NCBI GenBank assembly: GCA_016722525.1
Contig: JADKJB010000007.1
Location: 124,001 to 188,000, forward strand
Length of the DNA: 64,000 nt
DNA from: Bacteroidota bacterium
Lineage (GTDB): Bacteria; Bacteroidota; Bacteroidia; AKYH767-A; OLB10
Reading direction: 5' to 3'
A program made the translations under genes and the position numbers. Positions 43,771 to 54,548 of the stretch are shown in pieces. Every line of letters starts with the position of its first letter. The first letter of the stretch is position 1. Below the pieces are notes generated by a model that made no database searches, had not been told where the DNA came from, and saw only the letters and a list, made by a program, of their open reading frames with translations.

Positions 43771-45339
43771 TCAAATTGATTCGCAATTGTTTAACCTGTC
43801 AAATAAACTATCATATTCAAAAGAAAATTCTGGAGTTTTCCCAATTCTTACACTTAATAATGTGGTTTGAATATAAATTCTTTCAATCTTAAATAATTCA
43901 TTCAAGCATTTATCTCCCAATTCAGTAATTCTAAAAACTTCCTCTTTCCTCATAAATAGTTCGTTTTTCATCTTTCTGATTATTGGTTTTGACTCTGTCC
44001 CAATCAATGCCCTTGATGAATTGGACAAGTAATTAATTGATTCAATTATTTCAAAAGTACCGAAGTTAGCTTGTTGTAAAAATTCGACAATTTTGTATAA
44101 TTTAAGGTTTTCTTCAAGTCGTGATTCGCTTCTAGTTGAATTTTTCTCTGATCCGCTACCAATTGACAATAGTGGTCTAGATATTTCAATAAATAAATGT
44201 GAATATATGTGAATACGTTTTCTTGGTCTGCAAACAAATTTAATACAAATTCATTATTATACTGAATTTTGTTGGTTTCATTCAACCCAACGTATAAGCG
44301 CACGCAGGGGACTGATAATTTGAGCTTCCTCATCAAACGGAATAATATAATTATAGAAAAATCTGCTTGCAAGCCACAATCCTATTCTATTGCTTTCTCC
44401 AGCGACACAAGAAAAAGCCCTACCCAATAATCAAACTTAGCTTTAGAAGATCTTCTCAACGAAATGATCATTTTCAAACTAGCTATATCATTGATAGTTA
44501 ATATGTACTTTAATATTTGACTTTGCGTTTGGATTGACAATCGATCAATATTATCATAGTGTAAGACTATCTTAATTTCCTTATTTTTCTTTATCGAGCA
44601 ATCAACAATTACATTTAAAAATTTCATCAATAGCCTGATTCTGGTTTCGTTATCTTCATGACTCAGTATAAAGCTAAAAATATCATAAATTTTTTGGGGT
44701 TCTCGTTTCGAATCCCAAATTTTTCTATTCTCCGTTACTTCAACAATACTAAATGCCCATCTATAAAATTCCGATTTACCACCTGGATCTGTTTTTGAAA
44801 TTTTCAGAAACTCGTTTGCAAAATCATAAATTGCTAATCGTTCATTTAGAACTGCTGTTAATTCCTGAAAATAAATCAACCAAGAATCTATCAAAATTAA
44901 TATCCGAAGAGACGTCATCCCTGTAGCCATCGCTGAAGTCTATTCCAATAAAAATTACATTATCAAATTCAGGAAGTATTCTGATTTGTCTGAATACATA
45001 ATTTATTGAAGTAGATTTACCACTGCCCATTGGCCCGGATACAACATACGTTTTTGTATTCCCTTCTACAAAATTTGATAAAAATACTTTTTCATATTCA
45101 CTAAACTGAAGTGGGTAATTTGAGTCGAAATTTTGATGAATATCATACAAATTGTTTTGATACCTTCCTTTAGTTGAATATCTTTCGGCAAGTTCCCTCT
45201 TATATTTACCTATTTTTATATATTCTGTATCATTATTCAACTTTTCAGGGGAAAAGAAATTTTGGAGGTGCCTTCCAATTCTTTCATTGAATGATGTGTT
45301 TTTTAATATTTTAATGTTTCTTTGCTTAGTCTTTCTCAT
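43771..45339 (-). CDS. P-loop NTPase paired with a two-TM protein (frame breaks)
   Basis: ATG at 45339 (MRKTKQRNIKILKNTSFNER). Walker A VVSGPMGSGKSTSINYVFRQ at about residue 100; Walker B KIVLHYDNIDRLS at about residue 260, the hhhhDNxD form typical of STAND/KAP-like NTPases; a sensor-like ISLRRSSKAKF follows. Frame changes near 44890, 44380 and 44150 separate parts that continue SRLEENLKLYKIVEFLQQAN and a winged-helix-like C-terminus ending at 43771. About 520 residues. The start overlaps the end of the membrane-protein gene, so the two are coupled. Likely a membrane-associated NTPase switch; function unknown. Confidence 0.6.
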
Positions 45340-45808
45340 TTCCAATAGTATTGATTATTCTATCAATTATAGTTTTTATTTTTTTAAAATCCACCGTTCT
45401 GTTAAATGATTCCAAACCATCCGGAGGTAAAGAAGAAATCATATCACTGCATTTACTCCATTCTTCTTCCAAATTGTTATCTAGAACATCGATTGTGCCA
45501 TTAATTTTATGTAAGTAAGTAATAGTTTTATTTCCATTTGCCATTTCAATGTTCTTAACCAATTCAGGGAAGTAAATAAGAAGTTGCTTCTTCTTTGTTT
45601 GCGTTTTATCAATAATTTTAATTAGTTCAAATTTATAATTCACATAAAAAACTGCTAATCCTACAACAAAAACATTTACTACTATTTTATAATATTCTGA
45701 TGTAAATTGTACAATATCAAAACTGACTTGGGATTTCCAAAAATTGGTATTAACAAAAAGAAGAAACAACAAGCATACAATAGCGATTTCTTTGATTTTC
45801 GTATTCAT
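45326..45808 (-). CDS. Two-TM membrane protein coupled to the P-loop NTPase
   Basis: Intact 160-residue gene from ATG 45808. Two membrane helices at about residues 6-24 (EIAIVCLLFLLFVNTNFW) and 42-60 (IVVNVFVVGLAVFYVNY), followed by a cytoplasmic helical domain of about 100 residues with an acidic middle (DNNLEEEWSKCSDMI). Overlaps the NTPase gene by 14 bases. It starts 76 bases after hsdS. A second protein with two N-terminal TM helices lies on the other side of hsdMS. Could be the membrane effector or anchor of the NTPase (inference). Confidence 0.65.
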   Translation of the reverse strand: MNTKIKEIAIVCLLFLLFVNTNFWKSQVSFDIVQFTSEYYKIVVNVFVVGLAVFYVNYKFELIKIIDKTQTKKKQLLIYFPELVKNIEMANGNKTITYLHKINGTIDVLDNNLEEEWSKCSDMISSLPPDGLESFNRTVDFKKIKTIIDRIINTIGNEKD

Positions 45809-45884
45809 TTTACAAGTATTTCATTTAATTAAAGTTATCATTGACAATCAGCTAAAATAACATTGTCACCAATAGTATCAAATA

Positions 45885-47017
45885 TTATTTAGAATCAAAA
45901 TATCGTTGCATCAAACTCCCAAACAATGTCTCCAACTCAAGCTCACTCTCATGCTGCTTCTCCCTTAATTGCTCAATACGCTCTACCAATGAAGCGAATT
46001 TTTCTGAAGGGAATGGGGTGGATTAATGAATTTTAATGATCGGATATCATTAAAATTTAAACCAGCTTTAACTCCGCCTTTATTTAAAGTTCTAAATTGC
46101 ATTTGCCCCCCTTCACTTGATAAGTAATTTGAAAGAAAGATAGGATTAATTTGTTCATTCACTCTAATCAAAGCTAAATGTTGATTTATATAAGTATCCC
46201 ATTGTAGTTGAGGTACCACAGCGGATCTGCCAAGATCGGCGGTTATTGAAACGAGCAAATCGCCTTCTTTCAATTTTGTTCTCATGGCCTCAGCCCCAAC
46301 TGGTGCATTGATGAATTGCAACTTATGTTTTTGTAAAAACATTTTGCTTCTACCAATATTTTCAATTCTAATAAATAAATCCCCATGTGAAGAATAATAT
46401 TTTGCCCAACCTCTAGAACCACTTGTAAGATAATTAATATGATTTCCTAAAATACTCACCTCCCACCCCTTCTCATTCCTCACCGGATCCCCAAACATCT
46501 CCAAAAAGGCCGATTGCAGAAACTGCTCGGTAAGACGATTTGCCTCCTTGCGCTTTTGACGAGCTGCATCAGCTTGCTCGAGTATGGAGGCGATTTTACG
46601 TTGAACAATTAAAGGATGTATAGGAACTTTAATACTTTCAAGTACGGCTTTATTCACATGTGGAATTGTTGCTCCTGTGCATTTATCTCTAATAAATCTA
46701 TATTTTCCACGTAATAACCATCCCAAATAATCGGAATCTATTTTATCATTCTTAATTCTGAGCCTCGCTAAAGTACTTCCAATATTTCCCTTTAGCTTGA
46801 ATCCTATTGTTCCTGCATTGGCACCATCCCAAGCTATAATAACATCTTTTTCATTCACCTCAACCCCTTTATCAAAAGTGTATTTTAAATTATTATTATT
46901 TCTCAAATCATCAATTTGAATAAATCTTTTAGCTCCGTTTTGCATTGCATCAAGAACAGAAATAAGTTTCTTGCCTTTTGAAATAGATACTAATTCACCT
47001 AAAGATTTCATCTCCAT
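45885..47017 (-). CDS. hsdS: Type I restriction-modification specificity subunit (one frame break)
   Basis: ATG at 47017, three bases after hsdM. Two target-recognition domains: first with KSLGELVSISKGKKL and VIIAWDGANAGTIGFKLKGN, followed by the conserved helix PLIVQRKIASILEQADAARQ; second with GWEVSILGNHINYLTSGSRG and LLVSITADLGRSAVVPQL. A frame change near 46010 carries it on to SEKFASLVERIEQLREKQHE and the second helix, ending at 45885 with RYFDSK. About 377 residues, normal for HsdS. It determines the DNA sequence recognised by the HsdR/M/S complex. Confidence 0.9.
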
Positions 47018-47020
47018 TTT

Positions 47021-48550
47021 CTACAAGCCCTTCTTTATTGTTTTCATATATTTTATAATTTCCTCTTCCAATGACATCACTCTATCAATCAGTACTTCCG
47101 GTTTCTCATACTCCACAACTTTATGCTCTACAGACTTATACCGTGAAATACTAAGATCATACTTATTTTTTCGTATCTCATCAGCATCAACCAGTACTAT
47201 TTGCTTATTTTTGGATTTAGTCTTAGTATTTTCGTTGTATGATTTCCATTCTTTCAAAATGATGGGAATATCATTTTCCGATGTTTTTTGACGCTTGTCG
47301 TCGAGACTGAATCCGTCAGCCATCATATCGAAGAACCAAATTTTTTGGGTTGGTTCGCCTTTGGTGAAAATCAAAACTGCAGTACTTACTCCTGCATAGG
47401 GTTTGAAAACTCCGGAAGGCATCGAAATGATTCCCTGGAGGTTGCATTTATCTACCAGTATTTTGCGAACACCCTGGTGGGCGTTACTGGTTCCAAACAA
47501 AACTCCATCCGGCACAATCACCGCCGCCCTTCCGCCGTTTTCAAGGAGATTGTAAATGAGTTCCATGAAAAGTAATTCGGTTTTCTTGGTTTTAATAGTA
47601 AACCTTTCATTCATGTCGCTCTCGTCAATACTGCCTTTGAAGGGTGGGTTGGCGAGTATTACTTCATAGCACTGTTTTTCGGTGAATTGTTTACTCAGAG
47701 CATCCGTATATTTAAAATTGGGATTATCAACCCCGTGCAGCATTAAATTCATGGCACCCATACGAACCATGGTGGCGTCGAAATCAAAACCAGTAAGTGC
47801 CTGGCTCTTCAAAAATTTGTGAAGTTTAGGATTGGTGATTTTGTCGCCAATGAGGTTATGAGCCTTGCCCTCCTCATCGTATGAAAGAATTTCAGGCGAA
47901 GTGTTTGATTTTAAAATATGCTCATAAGCAGCCACCAAAAAACCACCGGTCCCGGCAGCAGGATCGCAAATTCGCTCTCCAATTTTTGGATCCACCAGTT
48001 CCGCCATCATGCGAATGATATGACGGGGCGTGCGGAATTGTCCATTTTTACCGGCTGAGCTCAGTTGTCCTAAAAGATATTCGTATAAATCACCTTGCAC
48101 ATCAATATTTTGCTCACTGATATGCATATCATCAATAATTTTAACAGCCTCCTGCAATAAAGATGGTTTCGGAATACTGAACATGGCATCCTCCATATGT
48201 TGAGTAAACGAACTGGTTTCGCTTCCCAAATTTCTTAGAAACTCAAACACCACATCCCGCACATGCCTCAACATCTCATCTCCCGAAAGTTGACTCCAGT
48301 AACTCCACCGGCATTTTTCCTTATCAATTTTCCGTCCATTTATGTCCACCTTTCCGGAAAATAAGGACTTGAAATCTATCTTGCGTCGCTTTGAGCTAGC
48401 AGCCTGGACATTGTCCATATCCTCTAATCTCTTTAAAAAGATTAGATAACTCATCTGCTCAATGGCTATAATTGGATTGGCGATTCCTCCGGACCAGAAT
48501 TTGTTCCATAAGGAGTCTACTTTTGATTTTAGATTTGTATCGGTGAGCAT
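47021..48550 (-). CDS. hsdM: Type I restriction-modification DNA methyltransferase subunit
   Basis: Intact 509 residues from ATG 48550. N-terminal HsdM domain (NPIIAIEQMSYLIFLKRLED), SAM-binding motif I DPAAGTGGF at 196-204, and the catalytic motif NPPF at 301-304, as in N6-adenine methyltransferases. C-terminal helical part with SISRYKSVEHKVVEYEKPEV. Methylates the host DNA and is needed for restriction together with HsdR and HsdS. It precedes hsdS by 3 bases. The usual hsdR neighbour is 6 kb upstream, separated by defence-like genes. Confidence 0.95.
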   Translation of the reverse strand: MLTDTNLKSKVDSLWNKFWSGGIANPIIAIEQMSYLIFLKRLEDMDNVQAASSKRRKIDFKSLFSGKVDINGRKIDKEKCRWSYWSQLSGDEMLRHVRDVVFEFLRNLGSETSSFTQHMEDAMFSIPKPSLLQEAVKIIDDMHISEQNIDVQGDLYEYLLGQLSSAGKNGQFRTPRHIIRMMAELVDPKIGERICDPAAGTGGFLVAAYEHILKSNTSPEILSYDEEGKAHNLIGDKITNPKLHKFLKSQALTGFDFDATMVRMGAMNLMLHGVDNPNFKYTDALSKQFTEKQCYEVILANPPFKGSIDESDMNERFTIKTKKTELLFMELIYNLLENGGRAAVIVPDGVLFGTSNAHQGVRKILVDKCNLQGIISMPSGVFKPYAGVSTAVLIFTKGEPTQKIWFFDMMADGFSLDDKRQKTSENDIPIILKEWKSYNENTKTKSKNKQIVLVDADEIRKNKYDLSISRYKSVEHKVVEYEKPEVLIDRVMSLEEEIIKYMKTIKKGL

Positions 48551-48648
48551 AGTTTATACTAAAGTGACGTTTTCAAATTCTATAGATATAAAGCAGACCA
48601 GAGATTATCATTTATAAATATAGTGAGTAAGTCAAGTAAATTAAAATT

Positions 48649-49807
48649 CTAATAGGCTATTTTTACTTGAGGTAAAACATAACAATCCTCTTGTTTATAG
48701 TAAAAAGGAACTCCTGCATGAAACAAATCCTTTTTACCATTGTAAAGAACCTCGACCAATTCAATATTATCTATATTAAAATAATTTACAAATGAATATA
48801 TTAACAGAGTTGTATTGTTCATATCGTAGTAAGAAATAATATCTGACTTTTTTGCTACAATATTAGGTGTAAATTTCAAGTCGAGGTATAAATATTTTCC
48901 ATCTATAGATGTGTAATATTTCCTAAAATCGAAATTTCTTTGCTTCAGTATTGAAATCAAAAGATAGCAATTCATTTTTTTGAAAATCGAAATTCAAATT
49001 TAGGCCATGCTCCGTATCATATACATTTATTGATATTTCAAATACTTCACAAATCAAACTATCCAAATATTTAATCTCCTTATCTCCAATAATTGAAAAC
49101 GCGTTTAATTTTTTACCCAAATATACTGGTGTAAGCGGATGTGATAACTCAAATGAAGGCAATTTGTCGCCTAAAATAAAATCAATAGTTGTAAAATTAG
49201 AGTATGTAAGGTATTCCACCCGAGTTGACAATCCTATCTTAACTTCTCTATTTAAACATAAATCTTTGTAATATGTTTTTAAATATATACCATCCTCCTC
49301 TGAATCAATAAATGAATACCTAAGGACGAATCTAAAAGAAATGTTTTCGAGTGAAAACATATTTTTCTTTATCAATTTCAAACTTGAATCGGATTTATAC
49401 AATAATGAACCCTGTAATTTTAACATGCTAAAGGATGAATCAAGTAATCCTTTTTGTGTTTCAAGTAAAATGGATTGAGCCTTTCCTAGCCGTGTGGTAT
49501 TTTCAATCAAATGATCAAAATTTTGCAAGTTACTAGTATTGATAGAATCACGATAAAACTGTTCAGCATTTGCTTTCAATAATTTCTCCTTGGAATCATC
49601 ATCTTGGTATGATTTCTGTAAATAAAACAAAGTAAAATTGAACATTAGACATATAAAACATGAAAATAATAATACTTTAGCCTTCTTAGATAACTTTCTT
49701 TTTTTAGTATACTCTTCTTTATCAAGAATGATGACTAAAACACTCAAGGATGTTGTTATTACCAAGAATATCTGTTGTATTAAATATAACGTATTACTTA
49801 ATTCCAT
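48649..49807 (-). CDS. Membrane protein with two N-terminal TM helices and soluble C-terminal domain (frame break)
   Basis: ATG at 49807. TM helices at about residues 9-27 and 43-62 (AKVLLFSCFICLMFNFTLFY), a probable coiled stretch at 70-150 (LDSSFSMLKLQGSLLYKSDS), then a beta-rich domain of about 230 residues. A frame change near 48930 joins the end of the first part (FNTEAKKFRF) to RKYYTSIDGKYLYLDLKFTP, ending at 48649. About 385 residues. No family recognised. It lies 60 bases after the SIR2-STAND gene and 98 bases before hsdM, in the same orientation. Confidence 0.6.
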
Positions 49808-49867
49808 TAAAATGCTCCAAGTTGAATTTTATAACAAGAAGATTTCATAACATACAGATTTTGAAAG

Positions 49868-52416
49868 TTAAAAAATTAAATCATAAGGATTTTCTGGAAT
49901 TGCATCTAATTCCAAACCAATTCTACATTTTATTAATGCTCCATTAAATGATGATTCAAGACTCATAAGATGTTTAATATTAGGGTATAATTTATTCCCT
50001 TCGCGAATTTTTTCGAGTATTTCCTCAAGTTCAGAAATTAAATCCTCTTTATAATTACTCCATCTCATAGCCCAATTATATCGCCCTAGATATAAAATCG
50101 AATATGTTGCAATTTTATTATGTAAGTTGTTTGATGAAATCTTAGATCCAAGTTCAATTCCCTTTTCTTTACATTCAATTGCCTCATTCAAGGTATTTAC
50201 TTTCTGAGCTTTTTTGAAATAGAAGTAACAAAGTGTATTACGAATGATTGGGTGATCATTTTTAAGGGCCCATGCTTGGCTCAAGTAATTTTCTGCCAGT
50301 TCTAAATCACCTCCTTTCCCTTCTAATTCTAGAGATCCGAATTGAAGCCAGAATTGATAATCGTCTCTAAAATAATGTTTTAATGACTCATATATATCTC
50401 TCGCTAGCTGTATATTATTCTCAAATCTTTTGTAAATCTTTTTGTGATTAATAATATTCTTATACAAATTAAATTTAGGAGAATAAAAATCATAGTGATT
50501 AATTTCATGAGCAAGGTTTGTTAAAACATTCAAATAAGCCCTTTTTAATTCATCTAAATCACAATTTTTTAAAATAATCTCTGCTATTACTCTATGTCGA
50601 ATAATAAGTCTTTCTTGGTTATGACCTAAAGTAAGGATTATATCTCGCAAAGTGTTGTCAAGAAAATTGAGGGCGGTATTTGGTTCTGTCAATGCAAAGC
50701 CAACATATTCCTGCTTAGAGATAGCAAATCCCGCTTCTGTTGTAATTGCAACACACAAAACAGCAAATTGTGCCTCAGTTGGTACGATTTTTTTATACTC
50801 ATCTATGATAATATCATCGAAACGTTTCCCTGTCGTTGCTTCTTTCATAGCGACAAGTAGTTGTGATTTGGAGCGATCCTTAAACTCCTTAAACTTATGG
50901 GCCTGAGATTTATTTTTTAAGGTCCCTAACAAATCATGAATTGTTAATATATCAATAACTCTATAAATCTCATTATCAGAAAGAATATTAAGATTGTACT
51001 TTCTCATCTGTTTAATACAATCTTGATCCCCATTTAAGAAATCTAGATAAATAGATCTACATGAAATAATAATTACAGGTTTATAATTGCAATGCTCCAA
51101 TGCTTCTAATATTTGAGGCAACTTATAAACAACAAGCTCGGCATTATCAAAAACCAAAATACACTTTCTATTAAATTCGTTGAGTGCATCTTTAATATCC
51201 TCAGGTTTCGGAATTGCTTCTGAATAATTAAAATAAACAGGAAATCCCAATTTACTGAGCTCCAGTGAAATCCTCTTCAAAACTGTACTTTTGCCAGAAC
51301 CAGCACTTCCAATAATTGAAAATAATGAACAATGCTTTTCTTGTATAGCCAATTTAACTTCCTGAATAAATGTAACTGTTATGTCACGAGGTGCATCAAG
51401 GTTATTAACAATATCTTGCCATTGGGGACTTGCTCCAATGAGAAATTTTTTATTTTGACTTTGCGATTGATTAGCAACTAACAAATCGTCATTAATGCCT
51501 TTAAAACAAATTCCAAAATTATTAATAGCTTCTGCGCTTTTGTTCTTAGCTGAAGTTAATGCATTAAACAAACTAGGCCGAGAGAGTTTTAATGTTTCCA
51601 ATCTATCTGGAATTTTAGATGCATTGCTTTTGATCCATTCTAAAACAATTCCGTTGTTCCTTCAACATATTTGATGTTGTAAAGCTCTAATAGATTAATT
51701 TTAGCTATTGACAACTGGGGTAAGATCAAAAAACTTCTTGGCCTTTTTTCGCTCTCATTCCCATGTCTTTTACCTCTTCTATGTAAATATTGCTCGAAAA
51801 TTTGCTCTTCTAATTGAGTACCTACAAATATTGTAGTGCGGGTTGAATAATCATGTACAAATTCATGATATAAAGGTTGCATGTTATTAGAAGATTCAGC
51901 ATATTGTGCTCTAGAAAATATAATTTCCTTAGGATTACAAGGCAATGCACCATTTAAATGAATAATTTGCATTTTCAACAAACTTTGATCCCGCTCAGAA
52001 TTTTCGTCATTGGGATATTTGAGTCTTTGTAAAATTCTACCTTGTCGATTATAAATTACTTCTAGTAAATTGTCAATGTTCAAAGTGTATATTCTATACC
52101 AAAATGGTTTAGTAATATGGTTGTATAAATCATGATAATCCTTGACAGTGAAAGTATCCTTTAACAAATTAGTTATCCGGCTTTCAGATATTCCAGAATT
52201 TAAAAGTAAATCCCACAAATATGACAAAGCTGTTCCATCATAAGCCTCAGTATAATTTAATAATTTCCAAATTTTTTCGGAAAATTTTGTAGAAGTTGGA
52301 AGGGATTCATCGTTTGCATTTGAGGACATTAATGAAAATCCTGCACCGGTTACAAGAATTACTTGATTCCTTTCAAGTCTTCTTAAAATATAAGCATTAT
52401 CATCAGCGGTAAACAT
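49868..52416 (-). CDS. SIR2-domain / P-loop STAND NTPase fusion (one frame break)
   Basis: ATG at 52416. Residues 1-250: SIR2-like domain with GAGFS at 24-28, YTLNIDNLLE with Asn113, and IIHLNGALP with His153, so the NAD-hydrolysis residues are present. A frame stop at 51640 falls inside continuing sequence: the shifted frame reads VLEWIKSNASKIPDRLETLK and enters the long frame open to 49868, so I read one protein of about 849 residues. Second part: Walker A SIIGSAGSGKSTVLKRIS, Walker B CILVFDNAE, ISCRSIYLDF, then winged-helix and TPR-like helices (EAIECKEKGIELG). SIR2-STAND proteins such as Avs5/DSR-type deplete NAD on phage sensing. Here it sits between hsdR and hsdM. Confidence 0.75.
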
Positions 52417-52618
52417 ATATCTTTATAATTTATTGGAATTCATTCTTTAGTTATGTTCGCTTTAAACTGTATTAAATAAATAAACTGTTCTTTAATTCAA
52501 ATTTTTGAATTAAAATTACATGTTATGGAAATCCAAAACTAGACTTTTTGTGGTGATTATATAATATATATGTTCGGGTTTTTTAATCATAATCATTTTA
52601 TAATTGATTTCATTATTG

Positions 52619-53590
52619 TTATATGACTACAGGAACAGACAATTGACTTTCAAAATTTAAAACTCTCTTTACTGATTTTTCTAGTTCTATTAAGTCAAAT
52701 TTTAGATCGTCATTAACCATTTCTGAAAACATCTCTATATCAGGATAATTAACTTTACCATCAGTTTCCAATTTCTTTTTGTAAATGTATTTGTTTGAAT
52801 TAATATTTATGTTTGTGAACAAAATTGTTTTGTCAATAACATTATTTAATTTGTCCTTCATATGATCAAACCAATACATATGATACAGCCATACAGCAGA
52901 TTGAAATTCCTTATAATCATGTAATTTCTGTAGAAAACTATCAAAAGACCGCATGAAATCAATAAATTTAAAATATCCTCTAATAGCGTCATTAAGTGAG
53001 GTATTCTGAGAACTCTTAAGAGCCTTTATCAGTTTTTTAGAATTATTTAATGTACTCCACAAATCTTCAATTGTAAAGTCATCAATACTTCCATCATCCA
53101 AAAACCATAGAAACGTTTCAACATCCTCATCCTCATCTAAAATGTTTGATAAACTTAAAAATTCCATGAAATGTAAAAAGATTATTTCACTTGGGTATTC
53201 AATCTCATTTTTAAGCTTTTCTGCTAATCTTGTATGTAACATTTGAGGCAGTATTATAGGATAGTGTATCAAATAATAATTGCGAACATGCTTATCATTC
53301 AAGTATTTCATTATCTCAGATACCATATCTTGAGGCAGTCTCTCTGGGATAAATCCTATCATTATGGCTATTTCCAAAATACTAAAATATTGAAGTAAAG
53401 AATCAATAGCATCTCGCTTCTGGGTTTCAGAATTCGAAATGATATCATCTTCAACTAAGGGTCGTAATAATTTTTTTAGTTCCTTATCTTTCGATTGCTC
53501 AATATAATTATCAAGGATTAACATACCCTCCAATGCATTAGATCCAAGTAAGTATCTATCCTGAATCTCCACTAAATTAGATTTTTCCAT
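52619..53590 (-). CDS. Hypothetical helical protein paired with a serine hydrolase
   Basis: Intact 323-residue gene from ATG 53590, starting 10 bases after the hydrolase gene ends. Strongly helical and acidic (NILDEDEDVETFLWFLDDGS), no signal peptide or TM helix, no recognised motif. The tight spacing suggests that it is a sensor, inhibitor or partner of the hydrolase. A 202-base gap without recognisable features follows before the SIR2-STAND gene. Confidence 0.6.
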   Translation of the reverse strand: MEKSNLVEIQDRYLLGSNALEGMLILDNYIEQSKDKELKKLLRPLVEDDIISNSETQKRDAIDSLLQYFSILEIAIMIGFIPERLPQDMVSEIMKYLNDKHVRNYYLIHYPIILPQMLHTRLAEKLKNEIEYPSEIIFLHFMEFLSLSNILDEDEDVETFLWFLDDGSIDDFTIEDLWSTLNNSKKLIKALKSSQNTSLNDAIRGYFKFIDFMRSFDSFLQKLHDYKEFQSAVWLYHMYWFDHMKDKLNNVIDKTILFTNININSNKYIYKKKLETDGKVNYPDIEMFSEMVNDDLKFDLIELEKSVKRVLNFESQLSVPVVI

Positions 53591-53600
53591 TCTGAGTATT

Positions 53601-54445
53601 TTAAATTAATTTCAATAACTCATCAATTGGGTTCAAAAAATTCATCTTAGGTTTACAAACATCATAATGATCCGCGCCTTCAATAATAATTGGTTCAGGG
53701 TCATTAAGAAAGTTATCTGGAAAAATTACATTTTCCATTTCAGCCCAAATGACTCCTTTTGCAATTGTAAAGTTACCTAAAAGCACTATTTTGCAACTTA
53801 GCCGTACTGCTTTTTAAATTTAAAATTGTTATTGAGTCTGTCTTCAAATCTTTTAACGATGAGATTTTGAACATAACTACCAATGGTATTATTTTATAAA
53901 TTCCTGAAAATGCTGACAATGATAAATTTAACATATCGCACCCATTATGTGCAGGAGCATACAATACCATTTCTGTTTTGTTTAACCACGAACAAGATGT
54001 TTTATATGCTTTCAGAAATGCTAACCTAGTCACTAAAGCTCCTAGTGAATGAGCAACTACAATAATTTTGTCATATTGATCAATATTTTTCTGTTATTTT
54101 TTTGAGTCTATTAGATGATAAATAAAGGGTGTCTGATGAATCATGCAGATAATCAATAAAATCACAAAATTGGTTCGCTGAAATATTTGCTCTAACCCAT
54201 AAACTATCATAACCATAAAAGAAAATATCATACCCCAAAAACTGATTATAGTTACGAAAGAGGTAATGAAAGTCATTGAATGTTGAGTTCGTACTTCCCC
54301 TAAAACCATGAATAAATATCAATGCTTTCTTTGAGGGTTTTTTGACCAATATACTTTTGAGTCTCGTCCCCATTCGGATAACTTTCTCTCCATTAAGTGA
54401 TCTTGATACATCTCTGATTAATTTTTGTTTGATTAAATTATTCAA
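53601..54445 (-). CDS. Alpha/beta hydrolase, lipase/esterase-like (frame breaks)
   Basis: ATG at 54445. ALIFIHGFRGSTNSTFNDFH is the oxyanion loop; the nucleophile elbow is IIVVAHSLGALVTRLAFLKA near 54040; the last part in another frame includes PEPIIIEGADHYDVCKPK with a His suited as catalytic base near 53660. Frame changes near 54090 and 53785. About 280 residues, no signal peptide, so probably cytoplasmic. Similar to DUF676-type serine esterases. It lies 103 bases after hsdR and directly before the 323-residue unknown gene, suggesting a lipase-type effector module inside the restriction locus (inference). Confidence 0.7.
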
Positions 54446-54548
54446 TTAATTTATTTTCATTTTCTGAAAACAGAGTTTTCATAATTCAACTTTATTCTAA
54501 CATTTTATAATTTTATCTTTTACAGACTTACAACACTAATTTAATACC

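Noticed and set aside
48600..48650. Possible tRNA or small RNA gene between hsdM and the membrane gene
   Set aside because: No cloverleaf or stable stem was found; the stretch is plain AT-rich DNA.
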